NCBI RefSeq assembly: GCF_030283205.1
Contig: NZ_JASNWF010000020.1
Span: 164,883 to 228,882 of the forward strand
DNA length: 64,000 bases
DNA from: Actinomadura opuntiae
Lineage (GTDB): Bacteria > Actinomycetota > Actinomycetes > Streptosporangiales > Streptosporangiaceae
Direction of reading: 5' to 3'
Each line of letters opens with the position of its first letter. Position 1 is the first letter of the stretch. A program made the position numbers and the translations under genes. Shown piece by piece: positions 8,114 to 15,611 of this stretch. The notes below the pieces were generated by a model. It saw only the letters and a program-made list of their open reading frames with translations. It made no database searches and was not told the origin of the DNA.

Positions 8114-9517
8114 GTGCCGGAACCAGCGGATGAGAAGGGCTGGGCTCCGCTCGATCCCGGCATGTCGGGCGAGTCCCCGGACCCGCCGGCACAGCGGCCG
8201 CCCATGCCCGGCCCTCCGCCGCCGCCCGTCCCGCAGCCGCCCGTCCAGCAGCAGCCGCTCCCGCAGGCGCCCGTCCCGCAGGCGCCCGCGGCAGGCTGGA
8301 CGTGGCCCGCCGACCAGCACGCGCAGCAGGCCCCGCCCGCCCCCATGCAGCCGCCTTACTACGGCGCCCAGCCCTATCAGGGTGCTCCGCCCTACCAGGG
8401 CCAGTACGCCGCCCCCGACCAGCCGCCTTACGGCCCTTACGCGCCGCAGGGGTTCGCCGGGTACGGGCCGCCGCCCCCGAAGGGGCCGTGGACGGTCGGG
8501 CCGCCGCCCGGCACGCCGTTCCACCGGATGGCGCGCACGCCGCTGCACCGCTGGTGGCGGCCGCTCGCCGGCAGCGTCGCGATCGTCCTCGCCGGCATGG
8601 CGCTGGCGGTCGGGATGATGATCGCGGGGATGGTCGTGCGGGTCGTGGCGACCGGCGACGCCCCGGACATCTCCGGCTCCGACACGGACACGCTCTTCGG
8701 AAACTCGACCGCCGACCTGGCGTTCAACCTCGCCACGATCGCGATCTTCCTGCCGATGGCGCTGCTGGCCGCCTGGCTGCTGCAGCGGCGCAGGCCCGGC
8801 ACGCTGGCGTCGGTCGCGGGCCGCCTGCGCGGGCGCTGGCTGCTGACCTGCTGCGGGCTGGCGCTGGCGTTCTGCGCGGTGTCGTACGCGTCCTCGATCA
8901 TCGCGAGCGCGTTCGTCGACGACTCCTCCTCGGGCGGCGAGCACTGGGTCGGCTGGGGCCGGTTCGTCCCCGCCGCCATCGTGATCGTCCTGCTGGTGCC
9001 GCTGCAGTCGTCGGCGGAGGAGGTCGTCTTCCGCGGCTGGCTGCTGCAGGCCGTCGGCGCCTGCGCGCTGGAGAACCGCACCGGACGCGTCGGGCGCGCC
9101 CTCAGCGCCGTGTTCCGCACCCCCTGGCCCGGGATCGTGATCGGCTCCGCCGCGTTCACGTCCCTGCACGGCTACACCGGCTGGGGCATCCTCGACATCT
9201 TCGTCTTCGGCGCGATCGCGGCCTGGCTCGCGACGCGGACCGGCGGGCTGGAGTCCGGCATCGCCCTGCACGTGTTCAACAACCTGCTGGCGTTCCTCGG
9301 CCCGGCCGCGGTCGGGCAGCTCGACATCGACCAAGGCGACGTCCCGTGGCAGTACGTCGTCGCCGACATCGTGCCAATGGTGCTGTACGCGGCGGCCGTC
9401 GTCTGGCTGGCGCGGCGCAAGCGGATCCAGACCGTCACGCAGGCCCCGGGCGATGCCGCGGGCGTCGACGCGCCGGCCCTCGACGCCGAGCCCGAGCTTG
9501 CCTCACGGGCCGAGTAG
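8114..9517 (+). CDS. CPBP-family intramembrane metalloprotease with proline-rich N-terminus
   Basis: Membrane protease of 467 residues, related to CAAX prenyl proteases and Abi proteins. The first 140 residues form a disordered Pro/Gln/Tyr-rich cytosolic tail (repeated PQAP and PPYQG units). Roughly eight hydrophobic segments follow from residue 155. All three CPBP motifs are present: EEVVFRG (Glu302, Glu303, Arg307), FTSLHG near residue 347, and HVFNN near 383. It should therefore be catalytically competent. GTG 8114 was chosen because GGGAGGGG lies just upstream. The substrate is unknown. Its 3' end overlaps the convergent NUDIX gene by 15 bases. Confidence 0.85.
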   Translation: MPEPADEKGWAPLDPGMSGESPDPPAQRPPMPGPPPPPVPQPPVQQQPLPQAPVPQAPAAGWTWPADQHAQQAPPAPMQPPYYGAQPYQGAPPYQGQYAAPDQPPYGPYAPQGFAGYGPPPPKGPWTVGPPPGTPFHRMARTPLHRWWRPLAGSVAIVLAGMALAVGMMIAGMVVRVVATGDAPDISGSDTDTLFGNSTADLAFNLATIAIFLPMALLAAWLLQRRRPGTLASVAGRLRGRWLLTCCGLALAFCAVSYASSIIASAFVDDSSSGGEHWVGWGRFVPAAIVIVLLVPLQSSAEEVVFRGWLLQAVGACALENRTGRVGRALSAVFRTPWPGIVIGSAAFTSLHGYTGWGILDIFVFGAIAAWLATRTGGLESGIALHVFNNLLAFLGPAAVGQLDIDQGDVPWQYVVADIVPMVLYAAAVVWLARRKRIQTVTQAPGDAAGVDAPALDAEPELASRAE

Positions 9518-9898
9518 CCCCCACGTCTCCAGCGCCTCGACCAGCCCCTCCGTCAGCGGCAGTTCCCGCAGCTCGGCAGGGGTGACCCAGCGGACCTCGG
9601 CGGCGTCGTCCCCGGCCCGCAGCTCGCCGCCGACGGCCCGCGCCGCATAGTCGTGGATCTCATAGACGACGCCTCCGGGGCCGGGCCGATCGACCGACCC
9701 GGCGAGCGCGCCCACCGCCACGTCCAGGCCCGTCTCCTCCCGCAGCTCGCGGGCCACTGCGGCGGCGTCGTCCTCGCCCGGCTCGACCCGGCCGCCCGGC
9801 ACCGACCACAGGCCGACGCCGGGCGGCCTGCCCCGCCTCACCAGCAGCAGGCGTCCCGCGCCGTCCCGAACGATCCCGCCGACGCACCGCACTCTCAT
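9503..9898 (-). CDS. NUDIX hydrolase
   Basis: Small soluble hydrolase of 131 residues that should cleave a nucleoside diphosphate linked to another group, or a damaged NTP. The full Nudix box is visible: GGRVEPGE at residues 35-42, then seven residues and RELREETGL at 50-58, including the catalytic and Mg-binding glutamates. The N-terminus VRCVGGIVRDGAGRLLLVRRG is the usual first strand pair. The substrate cannot be told from sequence. It is divergent from the DUF6758 gene across 83 bases. Confidence 0.93.
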   Translation of the reverse strand: MRVRCVGGIVRDGAGRLLLVRRGRPPGVGLWSVPGGRVEPGEDDAAAVARELREETGLDVAVGALAGSVDRPGPGGVVYEIHDYAARAVGGELRAGDDAAEVRWVTPAELRELPLTEGLVEALETWGLLGP

Positions 9899-9981
9899 GG
9901 CACCATTTTGTCGCCCCTTGCCCGGTCCGCTACCTCGGGGAACTTGACGGCGCGGGGAACCGGCGCGCAGGGTGGGTAATC

Positions 9982-10629
9982 ATGAGGGCGGAGCCCACAT
10001 GCCCGCGATGCGCGGGTCCGCTGAGCGCGCCGGGCCTCTGGTCGAGCGACTGGAGCTGCGGCGTGCACGGCGCCGTCCTGCCCCGCCGGCCGTCCCTGCG
10101 CCCCGGTCCGGACGGGCTGGCCGCCGTGCTCCGGGACGCGAGGGTCCCGGTCTGGACGCCCTGGCCCCTTCCGCAGGCCTGGCTCGTCACCGGGTTCCTG
10201 ACCGTCGGCGACGAGCGTTCGGGCGCCCGCGCGGCGGCCGTCGCCGTGTCCGGGCCGGGGCTGGTCAGCGGCCCGGCCGACATGGTCCTGATCGCCGAGG
10301 AACCGGGCGTCGGCCTCGGCGGCCACTACGCCGGGCTGGACGGCGGCGACCCCGGCGAGGTGTTCGACGGCAGCCCGCCGGACGCCAAGATCGACGTGAG
10401 CGGTCCCGCCGCGACCTGCGGCCACACGGTGCCCATGTGGACGGTCGGCACGAAAGCGGACCGGGCCGTCTACGTCGGCGAGGCGATGGGCGACTGGCTC
10501 TGGGCGGTGCTGTGGCCCGCCGAGGCCGGGGTGCTGATGCTGGAGCGCCAGAAGCTCCTCGACCTGCGCGAGCCCGGCATGGACCCGGACCTGCCCTACG
10601 GCGCCCACAGTCCCCGCCTCGACGAGTAG
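9982..10629 (+). CDS. DUF6758 family protein
   Basis: Protein of 215 residues with an N-terminal zinc-ribbon-like pattern (CPRC at residues 6-9, then a later Cys-His: SCGVHG). This is followed by conserved VPVWTPWPLPQAWLVTGF and GVGLGGHYAGLDG. Those blocks agree with actinobacterial DUF6758 proteins, whose function is unknown. A second Cys/His spot (TCGHTVPMW) is near residue 147. There is no signal peptide. It opens a same-strand run with the PHP, MBL-fold and RecB-like genes, an arrangement I recall from other actinobacteria. Confidence 0.75.
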   Translation: MRAEPTCPRCAGPLSAPGLWSSDWSCGVHGAVLPRRPSLRPGPDGLAAVLRDARVPVWTPWPLPQAWLVTGFLTVGDERSGARAAAVAVSGPGLVSGPADMVLIAEEPGVGLGGHYAGLDGGDPGEVFDGSPPDAKIDVSGPAATCGHTVPMWTVGTKADRAVYVGEAMGDWLWAVLWPAEAGVLMLERQKLLDLREPGMDPDLPYGAHSPRLDE

Positions 10630-10678
10630 CCGCGTCTGCGGTGCCTGTTAGGAAGCGGGGCCTGTTAGAAAGAGGCGC

Positions 10679-11533
10679 ATGCGGATCGATCTGCACTGCC
10701 ACAGCGACGCCTCCGACGGGACGCGGCCGCCCGCCGAGGTCGTCCGGCGGGCCCGCGCGAACGGCGTGGACGTCCTCGCGCTGACCGACCACGACACCGT
10801 CGCCGGCTGGGACGCGGCGGCCGCCGCGCTGCCGGACGGGCTGACGCTCGTCCCCGGCATCGAACTGTCGTGCAAGCAGGACGGGCGCAGCCTGCACATG
10901 CTCGGGTACCTGTTCGACCCGTCCGAGCCCGTCCTGGCGGCGGAGCTGGCGCGGATCCGCGACGACCGCGTCATCCGGGCCCGCACCATGGTCGACAAGC
11001 TGCGCGAACTCGGCGCGGACGTCACCTGGGAGCGGGTCCGTGCGCTGGCGCGGGGCGAGGCCGTCGGGCGGCCGCACATCGCCCGCGCCATGGTCGAGGC
11101 CGGTGTCGTGGCGACTCCCGACGAGGCGTTCACCCCCGACTGGATCGCCGAGGGCGGCCACGCGCACGCCGACCGGTACGCGCTCGACCCCGAGCGCGCG
11201 ATCCGGCTCGTCCGCGCGGCGGGCGGGGTGTGCGTGCTCGCGCACCCGCGCACCCGGCGCGGCGGCTACGTCTTCTCCGACGAGGTCATCGTGGCGCTGG
11301 CCGCCGCCGGGCTCGCCGGGATCGAGATCGACCATCCCGACCAGGACGCCGAGGAACGCGCCGCGCTGCGCGCCCTCGCCCGCGACCTCGGCCTGGCCGG
11401 CACCGGCTCCAGCGACGACCACGGCGCCCTCACCGGCGACCGGCTCGGTGCCGAGACCACCGCGCCGGACGCCTTCGCCGCGCTCGCCGCCGCGTCGTCC
11501 GGCGCCGTCGCCCCGGTCGGGCGACCGGTGTGA
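10679..11533 (+). CDS. PHP-domain phosphoesterase
   Basis: Cytosolic metal-dependent phosphoesterase of 284 residues, in the family of YciV/RNase AM and 3',5'-nucleoside bisphosphate phosphatases. PHP metal-binding motifs are intact: DLHCHSDASDGT (residues 4-15), LTDHDTVAGW near 37, GIELSC near 60, RPHIARAMV near 131, VLAHPRT near 181, and GSSDDHG near 242. The length agrees with that family. The start ATG is 49 bases after the DUF6758 gene, with GAAAGAGG in front. Likely activity is removal of the 3'-phosphate from small nucleotides or 5'-end processing of RNA; the choice is open. Confidence 0.9.
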   Translation: MRIDLHCHSDASDGTRPPAEVVRRARANGVDVLALTDHDTVAGWDAAAAALPDGLTLVPGIELSCKQDGRSLHMLGYLFDPSEPVLAAELARIRDDRVIRARTMVDKLRELGADVTWERVRALARGEAVGRPHIARAMVEAGVVATPDEAFTPDWIAEGGHAHADRYALDPERAIRLVRAAGGVCVLAHPRTRRGGYVFSDEVIVALAAAGLAGIEIDHPDQDAEERAALRALARDLGLAGTGSSDDHGALTGDRLGAETTAPDAFAALAAASSGAVAPVGRPV

Positions 11534-11575
11534 TGCGGCCCGGAAGGGGCCGCGAAGCACGGTAGGGTGCCAGGC

Positions 11576-12286
11576 GTGGACGCGCGCATCGAACAGGTGA
11601 CGACGTCGGGGAAGCTCACCCTCGACGACACCGAGTACGACGTCGAGAACAACACCTACATCGTCGGCGACGACGACGAGGTCATCGTGATCGACCCGGC
11701 CTTCGACGCCGACGCCATCCTCAAGGGGGTCGGCGAACGCGAGGTCATGGCCGTGCTGCTCACCGACGGCAACGAGCACCGCCTCGAGGTGGTGCTCGAG
11801 GTGGCCGCCGCCGGTGAGGAGGACGAGGAGAACTGGGCCCCGATCGCGCTGCACCGCGGCGACCGGGTGCTGTGGCGGGACTACTTCGGCCGCCTCGCCC
11901 GCGAGGAGAAGGACGAGGACGACGCCAAGGCGCTGCGCTCCCTCGAACCCGACATCTGGCTCGAGGACGGCGGCGTCTTCGAGATCGCCGAGGCCCAGCT
12001 GGAGGTGCTGCACACCCCCGGGCACACGCCCGGCAGCGTCAGCCTCATCAGCGAGCAGCTCGGCGTGCTGTTCTCCGGCGACACCCTGCACCGCGGCCGC
12101 CCCGGTTCGATCGGCGGCGTGTACGACGAGCTCGGCAAGCAGCTGAACTCGATCGGCGCGCTGCTCACCCCGCTGCCCAAGGACCTGCGGGTCCTGCCCG
12201 GGCAGGGCGGCGAGACCACGGTCGGCGAGGAGGACGCCCGCTGGGAGACCTGGGGCTCGCTCGCCCGCGAGCAGGACGACGGCTGA
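11576..12286 (+). CDS. metallo-beta-lactamase-fold protein with lost metal ligands
   Basis: MBL-fold protein of 236 residues that aligns by eye with actinobacterial glyoxalase-II-like hydrolases: NNTYIVGDDDEVIVIDPAFD, later HTPGHTPGSVSL and VLFSGDTLHRG. The central HxHxDH motif that binds zinc is missing. Where THxHxDH is expected the sequence reads LTDGNEHRL, and the final histidine block normally reading GHG is PGQGGETTVG. Only the histidines of HTPGH and the Asp of SGDTL remain. An acidic insert (GEEDEENW) lies in the middle. It is therefore probably not a hydrolase and may be a structural or binding paralogue. GTG 11576 matches the family N-terminus; GTG 11567 is possible. Confidence 0.8.
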   Translation: MDARIEQVTTSGKLTLDDTEYDVENNTYIVGDDDEVIVIDPAFDADAILKGVGEREVMAVLLTDGNEHRLEVVLEVAAAGEEDEENWAPIALHRGDRVLWRDYFGRLAREEKDEDDAKALRSLEPDIWLEDGGVFEIAEAQLEVLHTPGHTPGSVSLISEQLGVLFSGDTLHRGRPGSIGGVYDELGKQLNSIGALLTPLPKDLRVLPGQGGETTVGEEDARWETWGSLAREQDDG

Positions 12287-12290
12287 CCCG

Positions 12291-13217
12291 GTGTCCGGGG
12301 GCGAGCAGCTGGGCTTCGACGGGATGCCCCAGCGGCTGTACGCGTGCACGCCGTCCCGGCTGAACACCTGGCTGGACTGCCCGCGCCGGTACCGGATGAC
12401 CTACCTGGACCGTCCGATGCCGCCGAAGGGCCCGCCGTGGGCGCACAACAGCGTCGGCGCGAGCGTGCACAACGCGCTGGCCGGCTGGTGGCGGCTGCCG
12501 CTCGCCGAGCGGACCCCGGAGGCCGCCGGCACCCTGCTGGCGCGCGGCTGGCTGACCGACGGGTTCCGGGACGAGGCGCAGTCTGCGGCGTGGCGCGAGC
12601 GCGCCCGCGAGATGACCGAGCGGTACGCGGCGGGCCTCGACCCGTCCGACGAGCCGATCGGCGTGGAGCGCACCGTCGCGGCCCGCACCGACCGCATCGC
12701 CGTGTCCGGCCGCATCGACCGGCTCGACGCGCGCGGCTCCGAGCTGGTCGTCGTGGACTACAAGACGGGCCGGCACGTCCTGACGACCGACGACGCGCGC
12801 GGTTCGCTCGCGCTGGCGATCTACGCGGTCGCCGCGTCCCGCGTGCTGCGCCGCCCGTGCCACCGCGTCGAGCTGCACCACCTGCCGTCGGGCGAGGTCG
12901 CGGTCTGGGAGCACACCGACGAGTCGCTGCAGCGCCACATCAGGCGCGCCGAGGGCATCGCCGCCGAGGCGTCCGCCGCCGACGACGCCTACCGCGCCCG
13001 CGTCCCGGCCCCGCGCCGTCGCGAGGCCCGCACCCGGGTCGCCGCCGCGCCCGGACGCGAGCCCGCGCCGCCGGTCGACCACGCCCCGTTCGACGAGCTG
13101 TTCCCGCCGAACCCCGGCAGGCTGTGCTCGTGGTGCGACTTCGCCCGCCACTGCCCCGAAGGCCGCGAAGCCGCCCCCCGAAAGGACCCCTGGGCCGCCC
13201 TCGCCGACGAGACCTGA
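12291..13217 (+). CDS. RecB-family PD-(D/E)XK nuclease with iron-sulphur cluster motif
   Basis: Nuclease of 308 residues resembling Cas4/AddB C-terminal nuclease domains. The catalytic series is GVERTV (Glu near residue 124), SGRIDRLD (Asp near 141) and VVDYKTG (Asp-x-Lys near 154-156), with a helix like the QxxxY motif (LALAIYA) near 171. Four cysteines suit a 4Fe-4S cluster: one in WLDCPRRYR near residue 27 and three in CSWCDFARHC near the C-terminus. It starts with GTG four bases after the MBL-fold gene, so it is likely cotranscribed. Standalone forms are common in actinobacteria and presumably act in DNA repair. Confidence 0.88.
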   Translation: MSGGEQLGFDGMPQRLYACTPSRLNTWLDCPRRYRMTYLDRPMPPKGPPWAHNSVGASVHNALAGWWRLPLAERTPEAAGTLLARGWLTDGFRDEAQSAAWRERAREMTERYAAGLDPSDEPIGVERTVAARTDRIAVSGRIDRLDARGSELVVVDYKTGRHVLTTDDARGSLALAIYAVAASRVLRRPCHRVELHHLPSGEVAVWEHTDESLQRHIRRAEGIAAEASAADDAYRARVPAPRRREARTRVAAAPGREPAPPVDHAPFDELFPPNPGRLCSWCDFARHCPEGREAAPRKDPWAALADET

Positions 13218-14126
13218 TCAGGCTGGCGTAAGAGACCGGCGGGGCGGCCAGCGCCGGGGGTCGCGGAGGCCGTAGAGGCCTTTGCTGGTGTCGTAGCCTT
13301 CGGCGGCGAGGTTCTGGCGGGCGCGTTCCAGCATGTCGCGGGTGTTCTTGGCGAAGGCGTAGTCGTGCAGCTTCTCCGGCACCGAGTTCATCGCGAGGCG
13401 GAACGAGCGCAGCGCGGCGGTGACGGCGGGCTGCGGGACCTCCGGGAGCGCCCCGTACATCCTGCGGGCCCAGTCGGGCAGCGTGTAGTAGCAGAGCGCG
13501 CCGAAGGGGAAGTAGCCCGGCTTTCCGGGCGCGAGGAGCTTCAGGTTCTCCGGCATCGTCGGCCACATCAGGAACCGGACGGTCGCCGCCGCCTCCTCGG
13601 TGACGCGCAGGTGCGGGCGCATGCTCGCCAGGTACCGCTCCATCTCGGCGACGCTGCCGGGGACGTCCTCGGCGTGCAGGCCGACGTAGGTGGCGGTGTG
13701 GCGCTGCTCGTGCAGGTACCGGTCGGCCATGGCGTCGGTGAGCGGCAGCCCGGCGCGGCGCGCGACCTGGAGGTAGGAGTAGACCTCGGCGCAGTGCACC
13801 CAGCGCAGCAGCTCCGGCTGGTCGAGGCGCTCCTTACTGCCGGTGTCGTGGTTGAGGATCCGCAGGCTGCGGTGGATGTCGCGGACCTTCCTGGCCAGCG
13901 CGTCGATCTCCTCGCGCGTGCCGAACGTGGCGACGCCGACGAAGTCGGCGGTGCGCTGGAGCCGGCCGAACGGGTCCTCCTGGAAGTTGGAGTTCTGCCA
14001 GACGCCCCACATGGCCATGGGGTGCAGGGCCTGCAGCATGAGGCTGCGCACCCCGCCCACCCACATGGACCGGTCGATGTGGACGCGCCAGGTCACGCTC
14101 TCGGGGGGCTGGACGGTCGCGGACAT
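13218..14126 (-). CDS. DUF2236 (MpaB-like) oxygenase family protein
   Basis: Helical protein of 302 residues in the latex-clearing-protein/MpaB oxygenase family, members of which are haem proteins that oxidise polyisoprene or other substrates. Typical blocks: SMWVGGVRSLMLQALHPMAMWGV near residue 18, DPFGRLQRTADFV near 50, RWVHCAEVYSYL near 108, and RFLMWPTMPENL near 185. ATG 14126 has GAGGTGG just upstream; the open frame before it is chance. The gene converges on the nuclease gene with only the stop codons between. The physiological substrate is unknown. Confidence 0.82.
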   Translation of the reverse strand: MSATVQPPESVTWRVHIDRSMWVGGVRSLMLQALHPMAMWGVWQNSNFQEDPFGRLQRTADFVGVATFGTREEIDALARKVRDIHRSLRILNHDTGSKERLDQPELLRWVHCAEVYSYLQVARRAGLPLTDAMADRYLHEQRHTATYVGLHAEDVPGSVAEMERYLASMRPHLRVTEEAAATVRFLMWPTMPENLKLLAPGKPGYFPFGALCYYTLPDWARRMYGALPEVPQPAVTAALRSFRLAMNSVPEKLHDYAFAKNTRDMLERARQNLAAEGYDTSKGLYGLRDPRRWPPRRSLTPA

Positions 14127-14248
14127 TCCCACCTCACCAGACGTCGTGCGACAAACTGATGTAAGTGTCTCATTACTCGGCAACGGCCGCGACACCGGCC
14201 CCCGGCGCGCGGCCGGTGCCGGTTCCCGCGGGACCCGATCTCCGCAGG

Positions 14249-15454
14249 TCAGCCCTTGATCTGCGTCCAGGCCTGGGTCCAGCGGGAGTAGTCGACGCAG
14301 TCGTCCCCGCGGTCGTCGCCGCAGTCCTTCACCGGCGTCCGCCAGAACGCCAGCCGCCGGTAGAAGTCCGGATCGCCGACGTGGTAGGTCGAGCAGAAGC
14401 CCTTCGCGGTGTACGCGCACGCCTTGGGGTTGGCCGGCGCCTCGCCGAAGTACTGGGCGACCTGCGCCTGCACCTTCGGCTTGGTGATCCAGTTCATCCA
14501 CTGGTACATGCACGCCGGATGCTGCGCCTTCGAGGAGATCATCCAGGTGTCGGACCAGCCGGTCGCGCCCTCGGACGGGATCGTCGTCGCGACCGGCGCC
14601 CGCTCGTCCATCGCCAGGTTCGCGGTCACCTGCCACGCGGTGCCCGCGTAGTTGTCGGCGCTCTTGAACGACTGGAGCTCGTCGAGGTAGTTCGCCCAGT
14701 ACTGGTTGACGTTCGGCCGCTGCTGCCTCAGCAGGTCGATCGCCGCGTCGAACTGCTTGCCGTCCAGCTCGTAGACGTTGTCGATCTTCAGATCCGGGCG
14801 GTGCGCCTTCAGGTACAGCGCGGCGTCGGCGATGTAGATCGGCGAGTCGTAGGCGACGACGTGCCCGGCGGCGGGGGAGTCCTTCTTCCACACCACGTCC
14901 CAGGACGTCGGCCGCTGCGCCAGCTTGTCCGTCCGGTACATCAGCATGTTGGCGCCGTAGCCGTGCGGGACGCCGTACATCTGCCCGTTCACCGAGTTGT
15001 ACGGCTGGTTCTTCAGGAACTGGGCGATGTCGCCGTAGCCGCCGAGCAGGCGCGTGTTGACCGGCGCGACCGTCCCGCCGTAGATGAGCCGCAGCGTCGC
15101 GTCGCCGGACGCCGACACGCCGTCGTACTTGCCCGTCTTCATCAGCGCGACCATCGAGTCGGACGTGTCGGCCACCTTGGCCTGGACGCGGCAGCCGGTC
15201 GCCTTGGTGAAGGGGGTGACCCAGTCGGTCTTCGGATCGTTGGAGCCGTCCTCGGCATAGCCGGCCCAGACGACCAGGTCGAGCCTGCCCTCCGAGGCGC
15301 CGATCTCCTGCTGCATCGGGACGTCGGGCGGCGCGGCCGGGCCGGACGACCCGCCGCCGCAGGCGGCGGCCGCGGCGGCCGCCGACAGGACGGCCGCGGC
15401 CGCCGCGAGCAGGCGCCGCACCCGGTGCGCGTGGTTCGGGGTGTTCGCCATCAC
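14249..15454 (-). CDS. orphan ABC solute-binding lipoprotein, spermidine/putrescine (PotD) type
   Basis: Extracellular lipoprotein of 401 residues. It has a twin-arginine-free signal sequence and a lipobox-like AAACGGG at about residue 32, with Cys as the lipid anchor. The mature part has the cluster-D/PotD flavour: LDLVVWAGYAEDGS, YDGVSASGDATLRLIYGG, NMLMYRTDKLAQRPTSWDVVW, and ACMYQWMNWITKPKVQAQ. It ends with a Cys-rich stretch (DCGDDRGDDC) near the C-terminus. No permease or ATPase gene adjoins it, so it must work with components encoded elsewhere or act as a binding protein only. The first of two adjacent ATG codons was taken. Confidence 0.82.
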   Translation of the reverse strand: MMANTPNHAHRVRRLLAAAAAVLSAAAAAAACGGGSSGPAAPPDVPMQQEIGASEGRLDLVVWAGYAEDGSNDPKTDWVTPFTKATGCRVQAKVADTSDSMVALMKTGKYDGVSASGDATLRLIYGGTVAPVNTRLLGGYGDIAQFLKNQPYNSVNGQMYGVPHGYGANMLMYRTDKLAQRPTSWDVVWKKDSPAAGHVVAYDSPIYIADAALYLKAHRPDLKIDNVYELDGKQFDAAIDLLRQQRPNVNQYWANYLDELQSFKSADNYAGTAWQVTANLAMDERAPVATTIPSEGATGWSDTWMISSKAQHPACMYQWMNWITKPKVQAQVAQYFGEAPANPKACAYTAKGFCSTYHVGDPDFYRRLAFWRTPVKDCGDDRGDDCVDYSRWTQAWTQIKG

Positions 15455-15611
15455 GCTGAGAGATCGTAGGGCTATTTTTGGTCACGTGCGCACACAAAAT
15501 GTGATGATCTGGGAACTGTCGACACACGACGCGAGATCGCCCTAGGCTTCCGTGCGTTCCGCGCAACCCCCTCGGCCCCACCAGCCCCTACGAGCGAAAG
15601 TCGTCACCGAA

